Shown piece by piece: positions 1 to 6,031 of a stretch of 6,635 nucleotides of DNA (position 1 is its first letter; each line of letters begins with the position of its first letter). The DNA is from Lachnospiraceae bacterium. Its GTDB lineage: Bacteria > Bacillota > Clostridia > Lachnospirales > Lachnospiraceae. The stretch is taken from assembly GCA_017961385.1 (NCBI GenBank), contig JAGCXJ010000111.1:1-6635 (forward strand). Direction: 5' to 3'. Both the position numbers and the translations under genes were made by a program. The notes beneath the pieces were generated by a model. It ran no database searches and was not told the DNA's origin. It saw only the letters and a program-made list of their open reading frames with translations.

Positions 1-33
1 AACATGCTCGTTGTTAAAAATTCTGTCTTCCAT
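1..33 (-). CDS. Possible first 11 codons of the next gene (cut by the window edge)
   Basis: Downstream of the DHH gene, after 25 nt, an ATG at 33-31 opens a frame MEDRIFNNEHV that runs off the window. A GGGGG run at 40-44 sits 6 nt ahead of it, the same kind of ribosome site as that of the 63-residue membrane protein. No terminator is visible between the DHH gene and this start, so both would share a transcript. Eleven residues are too few to identify a product. Confidence 0.5.
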   Translation of the reverse strand, partial: MEDRIFNNEHV

Positions 34-58
34 CAGCAACCCCCATTGTCTGAATCAT

Positions 59-982
59 TTAAGCATTAGCCATATCACAAAGTTCTTTTATCATCTTATC
101 AAGATCTCCTATATTCGCATCAGAGAACTGACAAGTACCTACTTTCTTATGTCCGCCGCCGCCATATTTAAGCATCAGGCTTCCGACATCTATTGTGCAG
201 GATCTGTTGATAATGCTGTATCCAACAGCAGCTGAACATCCAAGTCCGCCCTTTCCTGCAACGATCCATGCAGATATGTTCTGATCAGGATACATGCTGT
301 AGATCATGAATCTGTTGCCGGTATATATAGGATCAACTCCTCTTAGATCACTGATTATTACATTGCCTTCAACGCGAGTATGAGCAGTTACCATCTCTTT
401 GAATTTAGCAGTCTGCTCATTATAAACTTCTATACGTTCTTTAACGTCAGGCATCTCGAGGATTTCTTCAGTAGTCTTGTCCTTACATGCAACCATTAGC
501 TTTTCCATGAGCTGATAATTGCTGACAGTGAACTGTCTCCATCTTCCAAGACCTGTTCTGGGATCCATCAAAAATCCTACAAGTATCCATCCTGTCGGAT
601 TCAATATTTCATCGACGGTAAGATTGCCAGAATCAACTTTGTCAACTGCTACCATCATATCGTGGTAATTAGGAAATCTTTCTGCACCGCCGTAGTACTC
701 GTAAATAATCCTTGCACATGAAGGAGTGATACGGCTTTCGCCTTTATATTTGCCTTCAAGAGCAAGTCTTTCATGTTCGCTGGAATGATGATCAAACCAA
801 AGTCCACATCCCTCAACATATGGAACATTAGCAAGACAGTCATTCTCATCTATTTCTATGAGCCCATCCTGAAGATCCTTCGGATGAGCAAACTTCCAAT
901 GATCAATAACCCCCGCTTCAAGCAACAAAGCACCGCATGCCAGTCCGTCAAAGTCTGAACGGGTAACCAATCTCATAGCCAT
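59..982 (-). CDS. DHH-family phosphoesterase (exopolyphosphatase/nanoRNase-like)
   Basis: A 307-residue member of the DHH phosphoesterase superfamily, soluble and with no signal peptide, expected to be a metal-dependent phosphohydrolase. Motif I is atypical: RSDFDGLACG (8-17) in place of DHDADAxxS, keeping Asp10 and Asp12 but lacking the His. WFDHH (62-66) is the signature motif, preceded by a GCGLWF strand; DKVDSG (114-119) supplies a later Asp. The C-terminal part ends in a DHHA1-type KYGGGGHKKVGTC motif (272-284) that normally contacts substrate. Start ATG 982 is favoured over the in-frame ATG 976 because AGGAGGT lies 11 nt upstream of it. It has its own promoter directly behind the terminator of the preceding run and seems to continue into another gene. 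Family members cleave polyphosphate, short oligonucleotides, phosphoadenosine phosphate or cyclic dinucleotides; which of these applies cannot be read here, and the automatic label exopolyphosphatase would be only a guess. Confidence 0.9.
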   Translation of the reverse strand: MAMRLVTRSDFDGLACGALLLEAGVIDHWKFAHPKDLQDGLIEIDENDCLANVPYVEGCGLWFDHHSSEHERLALEGKYKGESRITPSCARIIYEYYGGAERFPNYHDMMVAVDKVDSGNLTVDEILNPTGWILVGFLMDPRTGLGRWRQFTVSNYQLMEKLMVACKDKTTEEILEMPDVKERIEVYNEQTAKFKEMVTAHTRVEGNVIISDLRGVDPIYTGNRFMIYSMYPDQNISAWIVAGKGGLGCSAAVGYSIINRSCTIDVGSLMLKYGGGGHKKVGTCQFSDANIGDLDKMIKELCDMANA

Positions 983-993
983 AATTAAACTAA

Positions 994-1000
994 ACCTCCT
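994..1000 (-). promoter_or_regulatory. Ribosome binding site of the DHH gene
   Basis: AGGAGGT on the minus strand, 11 nt before ATG 982 and 17 nt before the in-frame ATG 976. The spacing supports the first ATG as the start. Confidence 0.85.
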
Positions 1001-1023
1001 ATCCTTACATAAAATGCATTACA

Positions 1024-1032
1024 ATTATAACA
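1024..1032 (-). promoter_or_regulatory. Extended -10 promoter for the DHH gene
   Basis: On the minus strand the sequence TGTTATAAT is a perfect consensus TATAAT with the TG extension one base upstream. No good -35 box stands at the usual 16-18 bp, which fits an extended -10 promoter. Transcription would start near 1017, leaving a leader of about 35 nt with the AGGAGGT ribosome site. The element begins only 2-5 nt beyond the end of the terminator, so the terminator stem occupies the -35 region. Confidence 0.7.
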
Positions 1033-1033
1033 T

Positions 1034-1062
1034 AAAAAGACTCACAAATATATGTGAGTCTT
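1034..1062 (-). terminator. Intrinsic terminator after the five-gene run
   Basis: A perfect 10-bp inverted repeat (AAGACTCACA / TGTGAGTCTT, 1037-1046 and 1053-1062) with a 6-nt A+T loop is followed on the minus strand by a short T tract (five T including the stem end, then ATG). It lies about 20 nt past the stop of the small membrane protein. The stem is moderately strong and the T tract short, so some read-through into the DHH gene is possible. On the plus strand the stem is followed by A residues, so it is not a good terminator in that direction. Confidence 0.85.
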
Positions 1063-1080
1063 AAAAAAATTCCAAAATAT

Positions 1081-1272
1081 TTACTGTTGCGGTCCGATCC
1101 GTCCTGCTATTATAACATAAGCGATAGCGACCGAAATAAAAGCTCCCCAGAAGCAAAGCAGAGCAAGCCATATCTCCTTTTTGCTCTTATTGTCTTTAGT
1201 CATAAGCCTGATGTACCAGTAGACCGATATCGCGGCAACTATTATGGCAATGATCAAAATCAAAGTTTCCAT
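1081..1272 (-). CDS. Small membrane protein with two helices, unknown function
   Basis: A 63-residue protein I do not recognise. It has two hydrophobic segments, about residues 3-21 (TLILIIAIIVAAISVYWYI) and about 36-57 (containing LALLCFWGAFISVAIAYVII), joined by a basic loop (RLMTKDNKSKKE). By the positive-inside rule the loop faces the cytoplasm and both ends face outward, making a hairpin in the membrane. Evidence that it is a real gene: an unusually strong ribosome site (AGGGGGGT) 6 nt ahead of ATG, a 14 nt gap to the rlmH stop, and a terminator shortly after its own stop. It is the last gene of the five-gene run. It could be a small helper of the membrane synthase or simply an unrelated membrane peptide; nothing decides between these. 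Confidence 0.75.
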   Translation of the reverse strand: METLILIIAIIVAAISVYWYIRLMTKDNKSKKEIWLALLCFWGAFISVAIAYVIIAGRIGPQQ

Positions 1273-1277
1273 TTAAT

Positions 1278-1285
1278 ACCCCCCT
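1278..1285 (-). promoter_or_regulatory. Strong ribosome binding site of the small membrane protein
   Basis: AGGGGGGT on the minus strand, 6 nt before ATG 1272 and just after the rlmH stop. Its strength is the main reason to accept the 63-codon frame as a gene. Confidence 0.75.
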
Positions 1286-1286
1286 G

Positions 1287-1766
1287 CTATTTGTGATACG
1301 GTTCGTTTTGAATTATCCTGTATGCACGATATACCTGCTCAAGAAGTATAACACGCATCAACTGGTGAGGGAAAGTCATATCTGAAAAACTTAATAATTC
1401 ATCAGATCTTTTTTTGATATCTTCACATATTCCTAAAGACCCGCCTATAATAAATACTATGTTGCTTTTTCCTGTTATCGCCAGATTATTTAACTTTTTT
1501 GAGAATTCCACGGAATCGTATTTTCTTCCTTCAATAGCAAGAGAAATTACATATGCATTATCCGGTATATGACAAGAAAGCTTATCTCCTTCTCTTTTAA
1601 GTACCATTTCACACATTTTTTCACTGCCAGGATCAGGAGTTTTCTCATCATCAACTTCAATGATCTTTAATCTGCAATATCTGGATAGCCTTTTTTCGAA
1701 CTCTTTGATCGCTTCTCTATAAAATTTTTCTTTAATACTTCCTACCGCTAAAATAGTTATCTGCAT
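1287..1766 (-). CDS. rlmH: 23S rRNA (pseudouridine1915-N3)-methyltransferase RlmH
   Basis: RlmH uses S-adenosylmethionine to methylate N3 of pseudouridine 1915 in helix 69 of 23S rRNA, acting on the assembled 70S ribosome. The 159 residues are the usual length for Gram-positive members. The N-terminus MQITILAVGSIKEKF, the cofactor-binding IIGGSLGI (106-113), the TFPHQLMRVILLEQVYRAYR stretch (131-150) and the conserved YHK C-terminus are all in place, as expected of an intact SPOUT-fold dimeric enzyme. The start codon shares one base with the TAA stop of the preceding gene (TAATG), and I see no strong ribosome site ahead of it, so translation is probably coupled to that gene. Its position behind surface-polysaccharide genes is unusual for a ribosome-maturation enzyme; nothing in the sequence suggests a functional link. 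A private promoter inside the preceding gene was not identified. Confidence 0.97.
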   Translation of the reverse strand: MQITILAVGSIKEKFYREAIKEFEKRLSRYCRLKIIEVDDEKTPDPGSEKMCEMVLKREGDKLSCHIPDNAYVISLAIEGRKYDSVEFSKKLNNLAITGKSNIVFIIGGSLGICEDIKKRSDELLSFSDMTFPHQLMRVILLEQVYRAYRIIQNEPYHK

Positions 1767-3625
1767 TATATATTTTTGATAAACCAGTTAATAATACCAT
1801 TCCATATATCTGATACGGTTTGTCTGGCTTTGACTGTTCCTTCAAGTATATTGCTGTAGATCTTCTTATCATTATCGGTATCTGTGATAATCATCTTCTC
1901 AAATACTGCATCATAAACATCATCCGCTATATTTCTCTGGCTATACTCATAATCCGTCCATGCACTCTTTAAAAAGATCGATCCTTCTTCAGACTTATCA
2001 AGTTCAATATCTGTCCAAAGTGCTTTACCATCCAAACCTACTGATATTCTATCATCATTTAAAACAATCTCAATCTTTCTTTGCGCAAGATCATGAAGCT
2101 GAAGTTCAGGTCTGTATTCTTCAGCACCTTCTTCAACTGATTTAACCTGAGTATTCTCTACTTGCTTTTTAAGTTTTTTGTACTCAGTAGACTGTTTGTC
2201 ACTTACTGCATTCTTGGCAAGAGCGGCATACTCTCCTGCAAGAGTATCTCTCTTGTCCTCTTCAATTGAGATCTTTGGTATCTCATCAAATTCGTAAAGG
2301 TCAGTTTCCTTTAACAGTTTCCCGTTTTGTTTTAGATACATCCTATTATTATAGAGTACAACTTCGATGCCGTTATTTCCATCATCATCAGCTCTTAAGA
2401 GGATGGATTGATAACCGAGTTTATTACCGCAAAGAATCGAAGAAAAGCTTAAGTTTTTGTGTGATAGTCCGTCAGACAGTTTGATAAGACCGCAATCCTT
2501 AGGCTCGGATGTTAATACGAGCTTCTCTTCTTTAAATTCTACTGCACCCTTCTTAACAGCCCAGTATTTGTTTTGGCTAGAATCTCCTTCAACAAATACA
2601 ATCTCATCTCTTTTATCTTCCTGAAGATCATATTTTATCCTCATGAGAAGATGATTTGTATACCAGTTGGACTGAGGCTGCATTCTTGTAAGATCATAAA
2701 TACTGCTTTCTCTGTCATTCAGCGAGAAACCCTCTCTGTTGAAATTCATTGCAAAGGTATTTCTTATTCCTTCTTCGTTAACAGCGCTTACTTTGTCATT
2801 TTCGCCGAATGCACCAGTATTGGAATGCAACAGAGTGTATGCTGCTGGAATTTTGCCAAGTCCCTGTGTATATTCAGTTTTCATAAGTGAATATTCACCC
2901 AGTATTCTTTCTTTCATCATAGAATACGTTTCTACAGGAAGATCTTTTTCATCTCTAATATAGTCCATGAGATAATGCGTATAGTCTCTTCCGAAATACT
3001 GCATCATACCGGCGTATTCTGTACTCTTAAGTTCTCCAATGAATCTGTCATATCTGTCAAAAACATTTATGTAGCTTAGTCTGTACCCATTGCTTCCAAT
3101 TTCCCAGAATCCGTTTTCTTCCAGTCCTTTTAAGTCATTCGGCATCAGGAAATGCGTATCCTTGCTCCTGAACTTTTCTGCATAGGTGAACATAGTTGCT
3201 TTATCATTATACTTTTCCATTATTGACTGAGCATAAATAGCTGTATCATTTCTTCCGTCTTCAAACATAAGGAAAAGTGCCTTGTCAGGAAGATTTTTTC
3301 CTTCGTTGTAGTAGTTTATTATATCCTGCTGACTGATAGTAACATATCCAAGATCATGAAGTGCTCCAAGCTGCTCATCAAGTTTTTGAGTGGAAATGAG
3401 TGTTTCAGTTCCCTCTCGATCAACTCCTATATATGAAAGAGCAATAAATCCATTATCATTTCCTGAAACTATGGAGTTGTCTTCTTTGTTATATGGCTCA
3501 TAAACCGCAAATACCAGCAATGCTTTAAGAACAACAAACAGTAAGGCGAGCAATATAAGCAATTCTATTAAAGATCTTATGAATCTGCTCACATCTTTAG
3601 GCGTTTCAAATCTGTACATAATCAT
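1766..3625 (-). CDS. Membrane-anchored NodB-like pseudo-deacetylase with C-terminal beta-sandwich-like domain
   Basis: A 619-residue protein probably held on the outer face of the membrane by one helix (about 18-42) after a short cytoplasmic N-terminus. Start ATG 3625 overlaps the synthase stop as ATGA and has AAAGG 7 nt upstream; a GTG at 3658 and an ATG at 3619 are alternatives. Residues 60-330 follow the NodB pattern: FEDGRND at 121-127 replaces TFDDG, ATMFTYAEKF (143-152) is the next strand, and EIGSNGYRLS (175-184) sits where EIGSHTxxH is normal. Both metal-binding histidines are therefore missing (Asn179, Leu183) and the catalytic Asp is Glu122, so hydrolysis is unlikely. Residues about 343-454 and 511-583 look like strands of one jelly-roll/laminin-G-like sandwich (AVKKGAVEF, GIEVVLYNNRMYLKQNG, ISVGLDGKALWTDIELD), split by a charged helical insert at about 457-510. 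Likely role: polymer binding, export or scaffolding for the adjacent synthase (inference). It could still be an enzyme with altered chemistry. Confidence 0.88.
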   Translation of the reverse strand: MIMYRFETPKDVSRFIRSLIELLILLALLFVVLKALLVFAVYEPYNKEDNSIVSGNDNGFIALSYIGVDREGTETLISTQKLDEQLGALHDLGYVTISQQDIINYYNEGKNLPDKALFLMFEDGRNDTAIYAQSIMEKYNDKATMFTYAEKFRSKDTHFLMPNDLKGLEENGFWEIGSNGYRLSYINVFDRYDRFIGELKSTEYAGMMQYFGRDYTHYLMDYIRDEKDLPVETYSMMKERILGEYSLMKTEYTQGLGKIPAAYTLLHSNTGAFGENDKVSAVNEEGIRNTFAMNFNREGFSLNDRESSIYDLTRMQPQSNWYTNHLLMRIKYDLQEDKRDEIVFVEGDSSQNKYWAVKKGAVEFKEEKLVLTSEPKDCGLIKLSDGLSHKNLSFSSILCGNKLGYQSILLRADDDGNNGIEVVLYNNRMYLKQNGKLLKETDLYEFDEIPKISIEEDKRDTLAGEYAALAKNAVSDKQSTEYKKLKKQVENTQVKSVEEGAEEYRPELQLHDLAQRKIEIVLNDDRISVGLDGKALWTDIELDKSEEGSIFLKSAWTDYEYSQRNIADDVYDAVFEKMIITDTDNDKKIYSNILEGTVKARQTVSDIWNGIINWFIKNI

Positions 3626-6015
3626 GCACCTACCTTTCTGATAACTTCTTGCAAGCACTTGGTAAGCTCAGTTATCTGATTATCCTTTTCTGTGATGATC
3701 TGCAACAGCTGCTTTTTCTCTTCAATATTGCTTAGGATCAATGTTTCGTATTTGCTCTCGAGTTCATTGATTCTCTGTACAAGTTCATCCTTAGAAGAAT
3801 CATTTGCTATAGATGTATGCCTTATTACACTATCCTGCGTTGCAGGCTCGTTGTATACTTTAACAGGTTCATTTTGAACTTCAGAAACTATATCAGTCTC
3901 GTTTTTCGATTCATTATCGATTTTTATAGGTTCTGCAGTAATACTTTCAATTACTGGTTCTTTTATTACCGTAGGAGCCTCATATTTGTCGTCGAAGCTC
4001 TCAGCTTTAAACAAAGCTTCTATAGCTTCAGGCTTTATCATCTTTGTATCGCCTTCAATAACTACAAAAGGAGATAATCTTCCTTCCATCTGTTCCCTAA
4101 TAAACGTTTCACCAATTCCTATGGCTTCAGCAAATTCCTGAACAGATATATATTCACGAGTTACATATTTAGCCATTCTTCTTCTGATCTTTTTTTCTGC
4201 GGCCTTTATATCATTGGGAGTCATTCTTGTTCCCCATGTAGACTTCCAGAATGTGAACCAAGCGATAGGCATCTGCCAAAGCAAAACCAGTTCATAATAT
4301 ATGCAGAATAAAAGGCCATAGAACCAGGTTGAGCTCTTACTGAGAAGAAGCTGCGCCATACTCATCAATAAAGACATGAGTAATAATCCAAGCAAAAATG
4401 ACTTGGGAAATATATGATGCGTGAAAGGAACATATACAAGGTTATACAAGACTACTATAGGTGCTGCGATCGGAACAACAAGTCCCATATAAAACGATAG
4501 AGCCGCAAAAGGTTCTTTCTTCCAGATAAATCTTCCTGCTATTAGAGACTCACGAAGCCATGATCTCTTCCATCTCATCTGCTGTTTTAAGAACATTTTA
4601 TGACGATTTGGAACGATTGTTGAACATACAGCAGTATCCTGATAGGTTGCTCTGTGATGCCTCAAGACAAAATTTGTCATTGACCTATCATCTCCGAATG
4701 TAGCCTTTTGACCTAGAAATCTCTGATTTAGCCATGCATCCTTGTTTTCGAGTATTATAGATTTTCTATAACATGACAAAGGACCAGAGAGACATGTTAC
4801 ACAATCAAAGAAGCCCTCAGCAGCTTTCATTATTCTAAAGGCAATGTAATATCGAACAGCCTGCATTTTTGTAAGTGCATTTGTATATGTATTAGCTACA
4901 TCAGTTCTTCCTGAAACTCCACCCATCTTGGGATCTTTGAACGGTTGCACCAGATTTCTTATAGCAAAGGGATCGAGGAATGAATCGGAGTCAACGAAAA
5001 CAACCAGGTCATGTTTTGCTCTTAATGCACCTTCTACAAGAGCTTCACGTTTACCTGCATTCTTAGGCTGAACATAATAAGACAGTCTGTCTTCAATACA
5101 GTATCTTTCAGGTGATTCAGACTTAAGTTTTTCAACGATCTCTTTGATCTTTGCTACTGAGTTATCTGTCGATTTATCATCAATTACAATTACTTCAAGT
5201 TTGTCTATAGGATATTCCTGATTGATACAGCTGAGTATCGTACGCTGAATCCATTCTTCCTCATTAAAACATGGTATCAGTATTGATACGCCTGGTGTAA
5301 ATGAGGGGTCTACCTTCTTTGGCCTGTAAAGTGCTCCAAAAAAGTATCTGCTTAGGAGAAAGAGCGCAGTAATGATACTATATAGATATAGCCATTTATT
5401 GAATTTAAAGTATATGATGCTTTCAGCTCTCATAAAGAGTATCGATGCGCATATGAATAATAGCATCAAAGACGATGCAGTCACCATATAGAAATCCTTG
5501 TTAGCTGCAGCATACTTTGACAGGTCTTTGCTAAACTTTATTCCGCAAACACAGCTTCCATCTGCTCTGGTAAATACTCTTACTACTTCAACTTTCTGGT
5601 TGACTTTCATTTCATAGCCTTCAGGCATGCTTCCGGGAACTACCGTGAATTTGCTCCATACATTACCTGACTTCTGAAGAGGTTCGACCATGCTTTTGTC
5701 TATTTCTACCAGCATACCTGTATTTGATATATCAAGAACCTTACCTGTATATCTGCCAAGCAAGCTTCTAGAAGATCCTTTTCCGTATAATACAACGTCA
5801 AAACCAGTCTCGTATCTAATTCCGGATTTCCTTTCATTCATAAAATCTTCGAAATTTGATACGAGTTCGTCCTCATGACCTCTTCTGTCAGTAGAGCCTC
5901 TTTCAGCACTGTTATCAGGAACATATGATAACAGCCTTCTATCTTTCTTTTCATGAAGAATAACATCCTTCGTTGTCTGTCCACGTTTTCTTTTACGTTT
6001 ATCTAAAAATTCCAT
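3622..6015 (-). CDS. PilZ-domain family 2 membrane glycosyltransferase (exopolysaccharide synthase) with winged-helix-like and coiled-coil tail
   Basis: A processive family 2 glycosyltransferase of the BcsA/PgaC/HasA kind, expected to polymerise and export a beta-linked polysaccharide at the membrane (797 residues). I chose ATG 6015 because AAGGA lies 7 nt upstream; the frame extends to a TTG at 6051, but that part has no good ribosome site and overlaps the upstream gene. Visible order: basic, polar N-terminus (1-58); PilZ-like domain (about 60-165) with DISNTG at 95-100; membrane helices near 176-195 and 207-228; GT2 domain (about 240-490) with SILIPCFNEE, VIDD (277-280), the metal-binding DSD (342-344), GDD (441-443) at the acceptor-base position, and QQMRW (478-482); about three more helices (503-590); an excisionase/MerR-like segment (about 620-670); an acidic, polar linker; and a coiled coil (about 743-790). 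All catalytic motifs are present. Which sugar it uses cannot be read. Regulation by cyclic di-GMP is suggested by the PilZ-like domain, but its arginine motif is irregular. Confidence 0.93.
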   Translation of the reverse strand: MEFLDKRKRKRGQTTKDVILHEKKDRRLLSYVPDNSAERGSTDRRGHEDELVSNFEDFMNERKSGIRYETGFDVVLYGKGSSRSLLGRYTGKVLDISNTGMLVEIDKSMVEPLQKSGNVWSKFTVVPGSMPEGYEMKVNQKVEVVRVFTRADGSCVCGIKFSKDLSKYAAANKDFYMVTASSLMLLFICASILFMRAESIIYFKFNKWLYLYSIITALFLLSRYFFGALYRPKKVDPSFTPGVSILIPCFNEEEWIQRTILSCINQEYPIDKLEVIVIDDKSTDNSVAKIKEIVEKLKSESPERYCIEDRLSYYVQPKNAGKREALVEGALRAKHDLVVFVDSDSFLDPFAIRNLVQPFKDPKMGGVSGRTDVANTYTNALTKMQAVRYYIAFRIMKAAEGFFDCVTCLSGPLSCYRKSIILENKDAWLNQRFLGQKATFGDDRSMTNFVLRHHRATYQDTAVCSTIVPNRHKMFLKQQMRWKRSWLRESLIAGRFIWKKEPFAALSFYMGLVVPIAAPIVVLYNLVYVPFTHHIFPKSFLLGLLLMSLLMSMAQLLLSKSSTWFYGLLFCIYYELVLLWQMPIAWFTFWKSTWGTRMTPNDIKAAEKKIRRRMAKYVTREYISVQEFAEAIGIGETFIREQMEGRLSPFVVIEGDTKMIKPEAIEALFKAESFDDKYEAPTVIKEPVIESITAEPIKIDNESKNETDIVSEVQNEPVKVYNEPATQDSVIRHTSIANDSSKDELVQRINELESKYETLILSNIEEKKQLLQIITEKDNQITELTKCLQEVIRKVGA
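3633..3639 (-). promoter_or_regulatory. Ribosome binding site of the pseudo-deacetylase gene
   Basis: AGAAAGG on the minus strand lies inside the last codons of the synthase gene, 7 nt before ATG 3625. It favours that start over the upstream GTG at 3658, which has no purine-rich site ahead of it. Confidence 0.65.
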
Positions 6016-6022
6016 CGTTCTA

Positions 6023-6027
6023 TCCTT
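6023..6027 (-). promoter_or_regulatory. Ribosome binding site of the synthase gene
   Basis: AAGGA on the minus strand, 7 nt before ATG 6015 and just after the stop of the deacetylase gene. It sets the synthase start at 6015 and not at TTG 6051 or ATG 6048. Confidence 0.7.
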
Positions 6028-6031
6028 ACAT

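Noticed and set aside
655..849. Minus-strand 64-codon frame inside the DHH gene
   Set aside because: It lies in another frame within a gene whose motifs are clear, and shows no motif of its own.
999..1010. A 12-mer, ATGTAAGGATAG on the minus strand, shared with 6020-6031 ahead of the synthase
   Set aside because: Both copies sit in ribosome-site regions where AAGGA is expected; the match is short, and there is no palindrome or third copy, so I treat it as chance and not as an operator.
1054..1296. Plus-strand frame of 80 codons
   Set aside because: It is antisense to the 63-residue membrane protein, begins inside the terminator stem, has no ribosome site ahead of it and its product has no recognisable pattern.
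2573..2963. Two overlapping plus-strand frames (105 and 74 codons)
   Set aside because: Both are antisense to the well-supported pseudo-deacetylase gene, and no domain-like features are visible.
3692..4077. Plus-strand frames antisense to the synthase tail
   Set aside because: They mirror the low-complexity linker and coiled-coil coding sequence; hydrophobic-aromatic composition is what the reverse complement of an acidic linker produces.
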